DNA from: Cytobacillus solani
GTDB taxonomy: Bacteria > Bacillota > Bacilli > Bacillales > Cytobacillaceae
Assembly (NCBI RefSeq): GCF_001420595.1
Contig: NZ_LJIX01000006.1
Coordinates: forward strand, 3,891,058 to 3,955,057
Length of the DNA stretch: 64,000 bases
Reading direction: 5' to 3'
Both the position numbers and the translations under genes were made by a program. The notes under the pieces were generated by a model. It did no database searches. It saw only the letters and a program-made list of their open reading frames with translations, and had not been told where the DNA came from. This document shows, piece by piece, positions 24,764 through 34,507 of the stretch; position 1 is the first letter of the stretch, and each line of letters begins with the position of its first letter.

Positions 24764-25732
24764 ATGGCTCAGACAAATCCTTTTCCGTTTGCCGCTGATG
24801 ACAAACGTTACCATACATGGAATTACCATTTACGGAATGAATTTGGCCATAAAGTATTTAAGGTTGCACTTGACGGCGGCTTTGATTGCCCGAATCGGGA
24901 CGGTACAGTTGCACATGGTGGCTGTACATTCTGCAGTGCTGCAGGATCAGGGGACTACGCCGGCAACCGGGCAGATGATCTAGAAACACAATTTAATGAA
25001 ATTAAAGAAAAAATGCATCATAAATGGAAAGATGGCAAATATATGGCCTATTTCCAGGCATTCACAAATACACACGCACCTGTTGAAGTGTTGAGAGATA
25101 TGTATGAAAGAGTGCTGCAGCAGGAAGGTGTTGTCGGTTTATCCATTGCGACAAGACCTGATTGTCTTCCAGATGATGTCGTTGAATATTTAGCTGAGCT
25201 AAATGAACGAACTTATTTATGGGTGGAGCTTGGGCTGCAGACGGTTCATGAAAGGACCGCTCTTCTAATTAACCGGGCACATGATTACAAATGCTATGTT
25301 GAAGGAGTAGAAAAGCTTCGAAAGCATGGCATTCGCGTTTGTACACATATCATTAACGGCCTCCCGCTCGAAACGCCAGAAATGATGATGGAAACCGCGA
25401 AAGAAGTAGCAAAGCTTGATGTACAAGGAATCAAAATTCACCTGCTTCACCTTTTAAAAGGAACACCAATGGTCAAGCAATATGAAAAGGGAATGCTTGA
25501 GTTCTTATCGTTTGAAAACTATGTAAGCCTAGTTTGCGACCAATTAGAAATTTTACCACCAGAAATGATTATTCACCGCATTACAGGTGATGGTCCAATT
25601 GAGTTAATGGTTGGACCAATGTGGAGCGTAAATAAGTGGGAAGTCCTTAACGCGATTGATGCAGAGTTAAAACGAAGAAACAGCTGGCAGGGTAAGTTTT
25701 ATAAGCCAAGTCAAGTGGAGATTCAAGCATGA
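24764..25732 (+). CDS. ytqA: Radical SAM protein YtqA (tRNA wobble-uridine modification)
   Basis: The 322-residue TIGR01212-type radical SAM enzyme has a Cys cluster in DCPNRDGTVAHGGCTFC, a variant of the CxxxCxxC-like arrangement in this family, followed by ATRPDCLP and WVELGLQTVHE. In B. subtilis YtqA works with YtqB in the last steps of making mnm5s2U at the tRNA wobble position (YtqA is proposed to act before the methylation). It overlaps ytqB by 4 bp. AGGAGG precedes the ATG. Confidence 0.88.
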   Translation: MAQTNPFPFAADDKRYHTWNYHLRNEFGHKVFKVALDGGFDCPNRDGTVAHGGCTFCSAAGSGDYAGNRADDLETQFNEIKEKMHHKWKDGKYMAYFQAFTNTHAPVEVLRDMYERVLQQEGVVGLSIATRPDCLPDDVVEYLAELNERTYLWVELGLQTVHERTALLINRAHDYKCYVEGVEKLRKHGIRVCTHIINGLPLETPEMMMETAKEVAKLDVQGIKIHLLHLLKGTPMVKQYEKGMLEFLSFENYVSLVCDQLEILPPEMIIHRITGDGPIELMVGPMWSVNKWEVLNAIDAELKRRNSWQGKFYKPSQVEIQA

Positions 25733-26301
25733 AGCTTGATGGAATTTTGCCTTTTGCCCGGCAATTGATTGAAAAAACTGTATCTCATGGTAACTGCGTT
25801 GTTGATGCCACGCTTGGCAATGGGCATGATACACTATTCCTAGCTCATTTGATTGGTGAATCTGGAATGGTTTTTGGATTTGATATTCAGGAAGAGGCTG
25901 TTTCGAATACGCAAAAACGTTTGTTGGATGAGCAGCTTGCAGATAGAGTTACCTTGTTTCATAAAGGGCATGAACATATTCTTACCAGTATTCCAGAATC
26001 TCACCATGGAAAAATAAAAGCAGCTATTTTTAATTTAGGCTACCTGCCTGGAGGGGACAAATCGATTGTTACAACTCCTTCGACAACAATCTCTGCCATA
26101 AAGCAGCTGCTTGAAATTATGGCTCCTGAGAGCATCATTGTGCTTGTCATTTACCATGGACATCAAGAAGGAGCAATAGAAAGAGATGCACTTCTTCCAT
26201 TTGTGAAACATTTGGATCAAAAGGCTGCTCATGTATTGCAGTATCAATTTATTAATCAGGAGAACAATCCACCATTTATTATTGCGATTGAAAAACGGTA
26301 A
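25729..26301 (+). CDS. ytqB: tRNA methyltransferase YtqB (MnmM)
   Basis: The 190-residue class I SAM methyltransferase has the motif VVDATLGNGHDTLFLA (about 24-39) and the motif II/IV region IKAAIFNLGYLPGGDKSI. In Gram-positive bacteria this family (MnmM) methylates nm5s2U of tRNA to mnm5s2U. Translation is coupled to ytqA by an ATGA overlap. A strong terminator follows. Confidence 0.9.
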   Translation: MKLDGILPFARQLIEKTVSHGNCVVDATLGNGHDTLFLAHLIGESGMVFGFDIQEEAVSNTQKRLLDEQLADRVTLFHKGHEHILTSIPESHHGKIKAAIFNLGYLPGGDKSIVTTPSTTISAIKQLLEIMAPESIIVLVIYHGHQEGAIERDALLPFVKHLDQKAAHVLQYQFINQENNPPFIIAIEKR

Positions 26302-26308
26302 TAGAATC

Positions 26309-26339
26309 AAAAAACCTGCAAAATTTTTGCAGGTTTTTT
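26309..26339. terminator. Bidirectional terminator between ytqB and ytpB
   Basis: The stem AAAACCTGCAAAA / TTTTTGCAGGTTTT is flanked by A and T runs and works for both convergent genes. The ytpB stop codon lies inside its right edge. Confidence 0.85.
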
Positions 26340-27432
26340 AACGTAATAACACTCTCTTAAAAGAGGCAGGAATCCAATTTTGCATGGCACGATATACCCT
26401 TCCGTTCCAGTAGAAGAAATAGCTAATTCCTCCACCCGTTTTTATCATGCTCCTTGCAAGTTTCTTGACATTCTTTTGTTTTCTTACTTTTTTATCTGAT
26501 AAATAAATACCGAGCAGACCACGATTAATTAACTGATGAAACCGTTTATGCGGAAGCTGCTCCGTATGCTTGTCCGCTTCAATGACAAAATGTTTTAACC
26601 GATTAAATAGCTTTTCCTCGTTCTCATAATAAAAACAAAAGTTTAAATCCCCGCCTGCAAGATCTTCTTCCTGATCAATGAAATAATCCAAAAGAATATG
26701 CAGACCCTGTATGTAAGGAAAATAGCCATTGCGGATATTTTCAGCATACCCTATTTCAAAGTCATCCCTCATTGCATACGAAATGAGGCAGAAGATTCCT
26801 AATGTGGATCCAGAACACGCAGAAAACTCATACCATTCCATTTCAGGAATTCTACCTTTACATTGTTGAAACCATTCTTGCAAGCGTGGAACCCGCTCAT
26901 CAACTTTCACATGCTTGTGGATTTGCAAATCACAATAATACCGACATAACTCGAACAGATAATTCTTAATTTCTTTATAGTCTCGAACTTCTGAAAGTAC
27001 ATTCCTGCAGGTAGCTGCAAGGTCAGCTAAGTAGTTGCCATCCTCCTGCTCCATGCGAAAGCGATAGTAATTCTTCGGTTTTGCATCAAGAGTTAGTGCA
27101 TCCATCATAGACTCATGAAGAGCCGAAAAATCTTCCGCATTGAGAGATGTGCTGCGGTCACATAAATTATCTAAGTAATCGCTAATTGTTTGGTACGCAA
27201 CAATAAACTTAATGGCTAATGGAAATTTTTCTTTTGCCATTAATGCCATAATCGAACCGCCCTCACAATGAAAGGTTTTATGTTCAATGCTTGCCAATGC
27301 CTGCTTCCTTAACTCCTGATCTGGAATCTCCTCAGCTCTTTCTTTCCAATAGTTTAATTCCTTATGAACTAATGGCAAGACCCTTCGATAGACTTTAGAC
27401 ATTAAACTAATTGGCATGGAAGGAACGCTCAT
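26338..27432 (-). CDS. ytpB: Tetraprenyl-beta-curcumene synthase YtpB
   Basis: The 364-residue protein belongs to the DUF2600/YtpB family of head-type terpene synthases, which make tetraprenyl-beta-curcumene, precursor of C35 sesquarterpenes found in spores. An Asp-rich motif, SDYLDNLCDRS, is seen near residue 92, and further acidic residues (DYFIDQEEDLAGGDLNFCFYYENEE) in the second half. The ATG at 27430-27432 is preceded by AAGGAGTGA; a longer in-frame form lacks one. ytpA lies upstream on the same strand, separated by a structured element. Confidence 0.88.
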   Translation of the reverse strand: MSVPSMPISLMSKVYRRVLPLVHKELNYWKERAEEIPDQELRKQALASIEHKTFHCEGGSIMALMAKEKFPLAIKFIVAYQTISDYLDNLCDRSTSLNAEDFSALHESMMDALTLDAKPKNYYRFRMEQEDGNYLADLAATCRNVLSEVRDYKEIKNYLFELCRYYCDLQIHKHVKVDERVPRLQEWFQQCKGRIPEMEWYEFSACSGSTLGIFCLISYAMRDDFEIGYAENIRNGYFPYIQGLHILLDYFIDQEEDLAGGDLNFCFYYENEEKLFNRLKHFVIEADKHTEQLPHKRFHQLINRGLLGIYLSDKKVRKQKNVKKLARSMIKTGGGISYFFYWNGRVYRAMQNWIPASFKRVLLR

Positions 27433-27449
27433 AAATTCACTCCTTAAAG

Positions 27450-27740
27450 AAATATGCAAGCGGCTTCAGAACAATCAAAAACTGATTGTTCTTGCGATCA
27501 TTACACTAAGTAGGGGTCCTTAGTGCTCACCCCCGACAAGCACAAGTCAAACTGGCATTGTTCTTTGACCTCCTTGCCAGATTGGCTTGTGACCTCGAGG
27601 TCGATAAAAGCGTGACGTTACCCAATAAGCTTTCCTTTTGGTCAGTTTGATATGCCGCTGCCGAAGTTCTCCTTATCCTATCGCATTGTCGACACTAGTA
27701 TATCCTGTATGCCAGCGATAGGATGCTTGCGCTAGACAAT
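27450..27740. repeat. Multi-hairpin intergenic element between ytpA and ytpB
   Basis: The space contains several perfect inverted repeats: GAACAATC/GATTGTTC (27469/27484), CACTAAG/CTTAGTG (27504/27519), ACAAGC/GCTTGT (27536/27585), GTCAAA/TTTGAC (27546/27564) and ATCCTATCGC/GCGATAGGAT (27675/27715), all enclosed by GCAAGC/GCTTGC (27456/27725). There is no coding frame. Its right end (gcgctagaca) recalls the end of the element in the ccm operon. It may be a structured RNA in the ytpA-ytpB transcript or a dispersed repeat. Confidence 0.7.
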
Positions 27741-27746
27741 TTCTTC

Positions 27747-28556
27747 TTAATTCTCAATATAACCAATTGCCTTTAATTGACTGGAAACAAAATCCTTTGC
27801 ATATTCAAATACATCTTCCCGGTCAGACTCATTAAATATTTCATGATAAAATTTAGGCCATTCTTTATACCGCTTTTCGGAAAAAGGGGCAAGATTAAAC
27901 CATTCGCTCACTGTTTTCTTATTGACAATCAAGTCATCCCCACCCTGCATAACAAGCAGCGGAACATCTTGTATCTTTTCAAGCTTTTCAAATCCTAGTT
28001 TAATCGCATTCAGTAGTTCTCGATACCATCTAACAGACACTTTCTTTACATACAAAGCATCATTCGCATCCGCATCACGAACATCCTGATTGCTCGTTGC
28101 CATATCTACAGTAAGTCCCGAATCCATTCTTAAGCTTGGAATAATCAGATTAAGCCCGATCGAAAGAATATCAATCAACTTAGAAGGTTTTTTAATTAAT
28201 CCAAGACATGGAGAAGACAGGATCACTCCAGCTAGATTCATTTTTTCCTCCTGAAGCAGGCGAATGGAAATTAATCCACCCATACTATGACCAAAAAGGA
28301 AAACAGGTAAATCAAACTGATAGGCTGTTTGAATCCAATCCTTCACTTCGGAAAGATACTCATCAAATGATTCGATATGGCCCCTGCTTGATCTTGTTGT
28401 CATCCCTTGGCCAGGAAGATCTCCCATAATGACATGAAAACCTGATAATCGCCATTTTTCTATAAGCCACCCATAGCGGCGATGATGCTCCATCGCACCA
28501 TGAACCATTACAATGACCGCTTTAGCCTCTCCTTCAGCTTCCCATTTCCACATCAT
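27747..28556 (-). CDS. ytpA: Alpha/beta hydrolase YtpA (lysophospholipase-like)
   Basis: The 269-residue serine hydrolase has the nucleophile elbow GHSMGG (near residue 89), the oxyanion region VMVHGAMEHHRRYG near the N-terminus, and late Asp/His residues (GGDDLIV; YHEIFNE). In B. subtilis YtpA is linked to the lysophospholipid antibiotic bacilysocin. GGAGGAAAT precedes two adjacent ATG codons. It lies upstream of ytpB as in B. subtilis. Confidence 0.88.
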   Translation of the reverse strand: MMWKWEAEGEAKAVIVMVHGAMEHHRRYGWLIEKWRLSGFHVIMGDLPGQGMTTRSSRGHIESFDEYLSEVKDWIQTAYQFDLPVFLFGHSMGGLISIRLLQEEKMNLAGVILSSPCLGLIKKPSKLIDILSIGLNLIIPSLRMDSGLTVDMATSNQDVRDADANDALYVKKVSVRWYRELLNAIKLGFEKLEKIQDVPLLVMQGGDDLIVNKKTVSEWFNLAPFSEKRYKEWPKFYHEIFNESDREDVFEYAKDFVSSQLKAIGYIEN

Positions 28557-28753
28557 ATTTCCTCCTAAACCTTATGTTGAAGCGAAAAACCATTCTTTCT
28601 AAATTATAGCTTAGAAACCGGAATTCATCACATTTTATCCCGTTATTTTTCATTTAAATCATTTTTTTCAGCAATTTGAGTTTACAAGTTCCTTTTTGTC
28701 TCATCTACCTATGTTAGAATAAATTGTAAATACGAATATAAGGGGCGTTACAA

Positions 28754-29266
28754 ATGATTTATCCTTATAAAGATAAAATGCCGAAAATTGCTGATTCTGC
28801 ATTTATTGCTGATTTCACAACAATTACTGGAGATGTAGAGATAGGAGAAAATTCAAGTGTCTGGTTTAATACTGTTATTAGAGGCGATGTGGCTCCTACA
28901 ATTATTGGAAAAAAGGTAAATATTCAAGACAATTCTGTCCTCCATCAAAGCCCAAACAATCCATTAATTCTTGAAGATGAAGTAACTATCGGTCACCAAG
29001 TTATTCTTCATAGCTGCATTATTCGGAAAAAAGCTCTCATTGGGATGGGCTCTATTGTACTAGATCAAGCTGAAATTGGCGAAGGGGCATTTATCGGGGC
29101 AGGGAGCCTTGTTCCTCAAGGAAAGAAAATCCCACCGAACACACTTGCGTTTGGCAGACCTGCAAAAGTGATTCGTGAATTAACACAAGAAGATATAAAG
29201 GAAATGGAACGCATAAGCAGAGAATATGCCGAAAAGGGGCATTATTACAAAGCTCTTCAAAAATAA
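28754..29266 (+). CDS. ytoA: Gamma-carbonic anhydrase-like hexapeptide protein YtoA
   Basis: The 170-residue protein is a left-handed beta-helix of hexapeptide repeats (ITGDVEIGENSSVWFNTVIRGDV, VNIQDNSVLHQS) with the metal-ligand histidines expected in gamma-carbonic anhydrase relatives (HQSP, GHQVILHSC). The C-terminal helix EDIKEMERISREYAE is typical of the YrdA/CaiE branch. Catalytic activity is uncertain in this branch. It is single and convergent with metK. Confidence 0.88.
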   Translation: MIYPYKDKMPKIADSAFIADFTTITGDVEIGENSSVWFNTVIRGDVAPTIIGKKVNIQDNSVLHQSPNNPLILEDEVTIGHQVILHSCIIRKKALIGMGSIVLDQAEIGEGAFIGAGSLVPQGKKIPPNTLAFGRPAKVIRELTQEDIKEMERISREYAEKGHYYKALQK

Positions 29267-29443
29267 ATGGCATATAATGATTTAATATTTCCTATTTTAA
29301 TTATAATTATGTATATCGTCATCAAGGGGGTTCCTATTCTCTTTTTTTCGACTGGATTTTCCTATATTTGGATATTCCAGGTTCCATTCTATATTCTGCA
29401 TCCTTTTCAACCTTTATTTGATATTTCAGGTTTCAAAACACAC

Positions 29444-29477
29444 AAAAAAACAGGAACCGCAAAATGCAGTTCCTGTT
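29444..29477 (-). terminator. Terminator of metK
   Basis: The stem AACAGGAAC / GTTCCTGTT with an 11-nt loop is followed on the minus strand by T7, a few bases after the metK stop codon. Confidence 0.85.
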
Positions 29478-29484
29478 TTCTATA

Positions 29485-30684
29485 TTATTTTGTTGCTTCT
29501 GCTCGTAAAGCTTCTGCTTTATCCGTACGTTCCCAAGGAAGGTCCACATCTGTACGGCCAAAGTGGCCATATGCAGCTGTTTGCTTATAAATAGGGCGAC
29601 GTAGGTTAAGCATATTGATAATACCAGCTGGACGAAGGTCAAAATGTTTGCGAACAAGATCAACCAATACATCCTCGCTAACTTTTCCAGTACCAAATGT
29701 ATCGACAGAAATGGAAACTGGCTGCGCAACGCCAATTGCATAAGCTAGCTGAACTTCTACTTTATCTGCTAATTCTGCGGCTACAATATTTTTCGCCACA
29801 TAACGCGCAGCATAAGCAGCTGAACGGTCAACCTTTGTAGGATCCTTACCAGAGAATGCACCACCGCCATGGCGAGCATATCCGCCGTAAGTATCAACAA
29901 TAATTTTACGACCAGTTAAACCAGCATCCCCTTGAGGTCCGCCAATAACGAAACGGCCTGTTGGGTTAATAAAATACTTTGTATTTTCATCAATTAGCTC
30001 TTTCGGAACAACGGGGTTAATCACATGCTCCTTCAGATTACGTTGAATTTGCTCAAGGCTAATCTCAGGGTGGTGCTGAGTTGAAATAACAATCGTATCA
30101 ATACGAACAGGTTTGTTATTTTCATCATATTCTACTGTTACTTGCGTTTTACCATCTGGACGGAGGTACGGAAGAATATCTTCTTTACGCACTTCTGTTA
30201 AACGACGGGATAATTTATGTGCTAATGAAATTGGCAGCGGCATAAGCTCTTTTGTTTCGTTACAAGCATAACCAAACATCAAGCCTTGATCTCCTGCACC
30301 GATTGCTTCGATTTCTTCATCACTCATTGAACCTTCACGTGCTTCAAGTGCTTGGTCAACACCCATCGCAATATCCGCAGATTGCTCATCAATCGATGTT
30401 AATACCGCACAAGTTTCCGCATCGAAACCGTATTTTGCACGTGTATAGCCAATCTCTTTCACCGTTTCACGTACAATCTTCGGAATATCTACATACGTAG
30501 AAGTAGTAATTTCACCAGCTACCAGAACGAGACCTGTTGTTACAGAAGTTTCTGCAGCAACACGTGCATTCGCATCCTTTGCTAAAATGGCATCCAAAAT
30601 CGCATCAGAAATTTGATCACAAATTTTATCCGGATGGCCTTCAGTAACTGATTCAGAAGTAAACAAACGACGCTTTGTTGACAT
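29485..30684 (-). CDS. metK: S-adenosylmethionine synthetase
   Basis: The 399-residue enzyme makes SAM from methionine and ATP. Signatures are [15 protein letters not shown] near the N-terminus, the hexapeptide GAGDQG, and the phosphate-loop [19 protein letters not shown]. Length is normal. An AAGGAGGA site precedes the ATG. A SAM-I riboswitch about 330 bp upstream controls it. Confidence 0.98.
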   Translation of the reverse strand: MSTKRRLFTSESVTEGHPDKICDQISDAILDAILAKDANARVAAETSVTTGLVLVAGEITTSTYVDIPKIVRETVKEIGYTRAKYGFDAETCAVLTSIDEQSADIAMGVDQALEAREGSMSDEEIEAIGAGDQGLMFGYACNETKELMPLPISLAHKLSRRLTEVRKEDILPYLRPDGKTQVTVEYDENNKPVRIDTIVISTQHHPEISLEQIQRNLKEHVINPVVPKELIDENTKYFINPTGRFVIGGPQGDAGLTGRKIIVDTYGGYARHGGGAFSGKDPTKVDRSAAYAARYVAKNIVAAELADKVEVQLAYAIGVAQPVSISVDTFGTGKVSEDVLVDLVRKHFDLRPAGIINMLNLRRPIYKQTAAYGHFGRTDVDLPWERTDKAEALRAEATK

Positions 30685-30959
30685 CTGGATTCCTCCTTAT
30701 TTATATAATAGGCAAGATTACTTAGCAGAAAGCAACCTTAGGTTGATACGGAACTCATTCCCTAAGTAGTATGAAATAAACAGGGAGTTTTTATTAATAT
30801 GCCCCTTTAACACTTAAACACAGTCATATTAAAAAACTCAAAAAACCAAAAGCCGTCCATCAAATTTGCATTATAAAAACTTTGCTTATCGCCAAGTTGT
30901 TATGGCGAAAGCCTTCGTTTTTATTATACTTTAATCCATAATTAAAAGTTCATAAAGTA
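30685..30959 (-). other. Long untranslated leader of metK between riboswitch terminator and start codon
   Basis: These 275 bp contain no gene. A TATAAT sequence (minus strand, near 30916-30921) with a weak TGAACT-like -35 may be a second promoter that would escape riboswitch control. A short stem (GGCGAAAG/CTTTCGCC-like) lies downstream of it. Everything else is AT-rich without clear structure. Confidence 0.4.
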
Positions 30960-30990
30960 CAAAAAAACCTTTTCATATGTGAAAAGGTTG
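30960..30990 (-). terminator. Riboswitch expression-platform terminator of metK
   Basis: The minus strand reads AACCTTTTCA-loop-GAAAAGGTT followed by T7, about 25 bases after the S-box aptamer. It is formed when SAM is bound. Confidence 0.88.
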
Positions 30991-31015
30991 AAAACAAATC
31001 GATTCGCGCCTTTCA

Positions 31016-31133
31016 CTCTTATCGTTCAAGGCCCTAAGTCCTTGCGTCAGGTTAGCACCTTTGCTAAAAAAAATCTTTAACAGGTTGCTGGGCTTCATTG
31101 GGCCTGTCCCTCCGCCAGCTCGGGATAAGAGAG
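31016..31133 (-). promoter_or_regulatory. SAM-I (S-box) riboswitch
   Basis: On the minus strand the aptamer has the P1 pairing CTCTTATC / GATAAGAG, the core GAGCTGGCGGAGGGA, the CAGCAACC segment, AAGGTGCTAACC and GACGCAAGG, all S-box hallmarks in the right order. It would shut off metK when SAM is plentiful by permitting the downstream terminator. Confidence 0.97.
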
Positions 31134-31150
31134 TATCCGTTCAAGGTAAA

Positions 31151-31180
31151 ATCATAACGTATAAAATGAATTCATGTCAA
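31151..31180 (-). promoter_or_regulatory. Sigma-A promoter of metK
   Basis: A consensus -35 TTGACA (31175-31180) and a -10 TATGAT (31151-31156) are separated by 18 bp, just upstream of the S-box aptamer. Confidence 0.8.
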
Positions 31181-31224
31181 TAACTATCTGTATAAAATTC
31201 TTGTTTTTTCATTAATAACCTATA

Positions 31225-31599
31225 CTATAATGAACAACTTCCATCTTCACATTTTCCTTTTAAAAATTTGTGGCGATTTTTTGCAATCCATTGATACACT
31301 GGATTTCCAATTAAATAGGAAAATGGGATATATAAAAAAGCTCCTAAAAGGTAGAACATAGGGAGACGAAGAAACAAATATCTTATTGCGTAAAAGCCTT
31401 TTAACACATGACCATTGGATGTAATAATATGAAGTTCTTTTCGCAAACTAGCTTTATCAAACGAAAGTGGATGTTCATTTTTTTCATATTCCTGTAATGA
31501 AACCCATTCGATTTGACGAAACCAGTCAAGCTTACAAAAAATTCGCTTAGATTCCTTGCATAACGAGCATGTTCCATCGTATAATGCAGTCGATTTCAT
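31225..31599 (-). CDS. DCC-family (DUF393) thiol-disulfide oxidoreductase-like protein
   Basis: The 124-residue protein begins with the family motif YDGTCSLCKESK, the DxxCxxC site that names the DCC family, and has the later GFYAIRYLFLRLP segment followed by a hydrophobic stretch (about 80-100). The C-terminus ends in CEDGSCSL, an extra cysteine pair. The family is thought to do thiol chemistry near membranes, but the substrate is unknown. It sits alone upstream of the metK promoter. Confidence 0.82.
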   Translation of the reverse strand: MKSTALYDGTCSLCKESKRIFCKLDWFRQIEWVSLQEYEKNEHPLSFDKASLRKELHIITSNGHVLKGFYAIRYLFLRLPMFYLLGAFLYIPFSYLIGNPVYQWIAKNRHKFLKGKCEDGSCSL

Positions 31600-31828
31600 A
31601 AGATCATCCCATTTATGTTTTGTTATTACGATTTTAACATATATGGAAGGAGTTCTTCCTGTTTTTTCAAGTGTCCTTCTTACATTGGCTTAAAACCAAT
31701 TGTGACATTTTTATTAATTTAAAGAAAAATTTCTTAATAGTATAGATTAATCATCTAAATGTGTTATACTAATTAGGAGATGTAATCACTTTCAAAAATA
31801 ATCCTGGATAAAGGAAGGTATTCATCAG

Positions 31829-33415
31829 ATGAATTCTGTTAGCATTCCAAATAAATTGATTGATTTACTAAAAGGTAATAATATTCAAATTCAATTGTCT
31901 GTCCCTCAGCTTGTTGAAAAGGTATTGAACCGTAATGAAGGATCACTGACATCAACTGGAGCTGTTGCTGCAACAACTGGCAAATATACAGGCCGTTCGC
32001 CTAAAGATAAGTATATTGTGAAAGAAGCTTCAACATTAGATACAGTTGATTGGGGAAGTGTGAACCAGCCAATTTCTGAAGAAGTATTCTCTAATTTATA
32101 TAATAAAGTGTTAAGCTACTTACAAGAAAAAGACGAAGTGTTTGTTTTTAAAGGATTTGCAGGCGCTGATAAAAAACATAGACTGCCAATCCAAGTCATT
32201 AACGAGTACGCTTGGCATAACTTATTTGCACATCAGCTATTCATTCGCCCTACAGATGAAGAATTATTGGATCACCAAGCAGAATTCACAGTTATATCCG
32301 CACCAAACTTTAAAGCGGACCCTGCTGTTGATGGAACTGCATCTGAAACCTTTATTATTGTTTCTTTTGAAAAACGTACGGTATTAATTGGCGGAACTGA
32401 ATATGCTGGTGAAATCAAGAAATCAATATTCTCTATCATGAATTATCTGCTTCCAGAAAACGGAATTCTCCCTATGCATTGTTCTGCTAACGTTGGACTT
32501 GAAGGGGATGTTGCTCTGTTCTTCGGTCTTTCTGGAACTGGAAAAACAACTTTATCAGCAGATCCAAATCGTCGTTTAATCGGTGATGATGAACACGGAT
32601 GGTCTCCAAACGGTGTTTTCAATATTGAAGGTGGATGCTATGCGAAATGCATCAACCTTACTCGTGAGAAAGAACCACAAATTTTTGATGCAATCCGTTT
32701 TGGTGCAGTGCTAGAAAACGTAGTTATTAATAGCGAGAGCCGAGTGGCCGACTATGATGACAACACATTAACTGAAAATACTCGTGCTGCCTACCCAATC
32801 CAAGCGATTGATAATATTGTAGATCCAAGTATTGCTGGACACCCTAATACGATTATATTTTTAACGGCTGATGCCTTTGGCGTCCTTCCTCCTATCTCTA
32901 AATTAACGAAAGAGCAAGCAATGTACCATTTCCTTAGCGGTTATACATCTAAGCTTGCTGGTACAGAGCGTGGAGTGACTTCACCAGAAGCAACCTTCTC
33001 TACATGCTTTGGTTCACCATTCTTGCCTCGTGCAGCGACTGAATATGCTGAAATGCTTGGTAAGAAAATCGATGAGCATAATGCAAAGGTATACCTTGTG
33101 AATACAGGCTGGACTGGCGGCGAATATGGGGTTGGAAATCGTATGAAGCTTCCATATACTCGTGCAATGGTTCAATCTGCTCTAGAAGGCGAATTGAACA
33201 ATGTAGAAACCATTAAGGATGAAATTTTTGGCCTAGAAATTCCACTGCATGTACCTGGTGTACCAGATGAAGTGCTCCAGCCAAACAAAACTTGGGACAA
33301 TCAAGCAGCCTATGAAGTAAAAGCGAAAGAACTTGCAGCTAAGTTCCGTGAAAACTTCAAGAAGTTCTCAAACGTTCCATCTGAAATTGAAGAAAAAGGC
33401 GGTCCAACCGCTTAA
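31829..33415 (+). CDS. pckA: Phosphoenolpyruvate carboxykinase (ATP)
   Basis: The 528-residue gluconeogenic enzyme converts oxaloacetate plus ATP to PEP. It has the kinase-1a P-loop [14 protein letters not shown] (about 236-249), the kinase-2 region LIGDDEHGW and the substrate-site GRSPKDKY near the N-terminus. Length matches bacterial ATP-type PckA. It is divergent from the metK block. SD GGAAGG lies upstream of the ATG. Confidence 0.98.
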   Translation: MNSVSIPNKLIDLLKGNNIQIQLSVPQLVEKVLNRNEGSLTSTGAVAATTGKYTGRSPKDKYIVKEASTLDTVDWGSVNQPISEEVFSNLYNKVLSYLQEKDEVFVFKGFAGADKKHRLPIQVINEYAWHNLFAHQLFIRPTDEELLDHQAEFTVISAPNFKADPAVDGTASETFIIVSFEKRTVLIGGTEYAGEIKKSIFSIMNYLLPENGILPMHCSANVGLEGDVALFFGLSGTGKTTLSADPNRRLIGDDEHGWSPNGVFNIEGGCYAKCINLTREKEPQIFDAIRFGAVLENVVINSESRVADYDDNTLTENTRAAYPIQAIDNIVDPSIAGHPNTIIFLTADAFGVLPPISKLTKEQAMYHFLSGYTSKLAGTERGVTSPEATFSTCFGSPFLPRAATEYAEMLGKKIDEHNAKVYLVNTGWTGGEYGVGNRMKLPYTRAMVQSALEGELNNVETIKDEIFGLEIPLHVPGVPDEVLQPNKTWDNQAAYEVKAKELAAKFRENFKKFSNVPSEIEEKGGPTA

Positions 33416-33458
33416 TATACTCTATATATCGATGTTGTAAATTCAGCTTCATTCCCCG

Positions 33459-33494
33459 AAAAAAGGAATTGCCTTAAATGGCAATTCCTTTTTC
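33459..33494. terminator. Terminator between pckA and ytmA
   Basis: A 13-bp stem (AAAAGGAATTGCC / GGCAATTCCTTTT) with a 6-nt loop and flanking A and T tracts serves both convergent genes. Confidence 0.88.
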
Positions 33495-33500
33495 AACTTC

Positions 33501-34271
33501 TTACTGCTTCTTCATCCAATTCGTTAAATCCTGGACGACCTTTCGATTAATTGCGGGTGGAAAGTAATGAGTAAATCCTTGAAAATACCAGCTTTCTACT
33601 TTTTTGTTTAGTGCCTTTAATCTTTTCTCTAAACGATAGGCATGTTCGGCTGAGACATTTTCATCTTTTTCCCCATGGATTATTAATACGGGAGACTGTA
33701 GCCTCTCTATTTGAAAAAGTGGCGTTCGATACTCGTACCGCTCCGGAAACTTCGTTGGTGTCCCACCGATCACCCTTTTCATCATTCGTCGTAAATCCTC
33801 TCTCTCTGCATATGTTAGAAACATATCACTGACTCCGCCCCAGGTCACCATTGACTTTGCCTCAGGAAATTGAATGGCTGTCAATAGTGCCATGACACCG
33901 CCTCTAGAAAAGCCAAAAATATGTGCACCTTTTACCCTTGGATGAGATTGCAAAAGTCTAAAAGCTGAAAAGGCATCCTCTCGATCATCGCCAGCAAAAT
34001 CCTCGTTGCCTTCCCCTTCTTGATTTCCCCGGTAAAATGGCGCAAAGACAATAAAACCCTCTGAAGCAAACTGAACAATACGTCCCGGCCTCACTTTCCC
34101 AACATTTTTGATACCACCGCGTAAGTAAAGAAAACCATCATAGATTTCATTTCCTTTTGGCTCAGCTAAAAGCCCCTTTACTTTTAAACCATCTGATCGA
34201 TAGGTAACGATAGATAACTCGATGCCAGGGTTAGGTGATGGAAACCTTTCCTTATGTATGATTTGGTCCAT
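33501..34271 (-). CDS. ytmA: Prolyl-oligopeptidase-like alpha/beta hydrolase (YtmA-like)
   Basis: The 256-residue hydrolase has a nucleophile elbow GFSRGG (near residue 122), an acidic residue in GEKDENVS and His in GFTHYF at the end, forming the expected triad. It belongs to the dipeptidyl-peptidase/acyl-peptide hydrolase branch without the beta-propeller. It is beside pckA as in B. subtilis. Substrate unknown. Confidence 0.85.
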   Translation of the reverse strand: MDQIIHKERFPSPNPGIELSIVTYRSDGLKVKGLLAEPKGNEIYDGFLYLRGGIKNVGKVRPGRIVQFASEGFIVFAPFYRGNQEGEGNEDFAGDDREDAFSAFRLLQSHPRVKGAHIFGFSRGGVMALLTAIQFPEAKSMVTWGGVSDMFLTYAEREDLRRMMKRVIGGTPTKFPERYEYRTPLFQIERLQSPVLIIHGEKDENVSAEHAYRLEKRLKALNKKVESWYFQGFTHYFPPAINRKVVQDLTNWMKKQ

Positions 34272-34299
34272 CTATAGTTCATCTCCTATTCTTGCAATT

Positions 34300-34395
34300 G
34301 ACCGGATTCATTCTTAATCTGACCGGATTATTGTAATTTTGACCGGATTATTCCTAAATCTGACCGGAATATCATTATATTGACCGGATTTCCCT
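34300..34395. repeat. Tandem repeat array D, period 20-21 bp, five units
   Basis: GACCGGATT-type units start at 34300, 34321, 34341, 34362 and 34382. Each is TGACCGGATTATT plus a variable 6-8 bp AT stretch. The array fills the divergent gap between ytmA and the ytlA promoter region. It could place protein sites two helical turns apart. Confidence 0.85.
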
Positions 34396-34507
34396 AATAA
34401 ATCTATAAATAAAAAGTTTTTCTAGGCATTCACACATTTTTTGCACCCTCATACGATAATGTAGGCTTTGAAGCTGATATATCTTGTGATTAATGGAGGT
34501 TTGAGCG

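Noticed and set aside
29267-29590. Hydrophobic plus-strand frame directly after ytoA
   Set aside because: The ATG follows the ytoA stop without a ribosome site, and the frame runs through the metK terminator into metK antisense.
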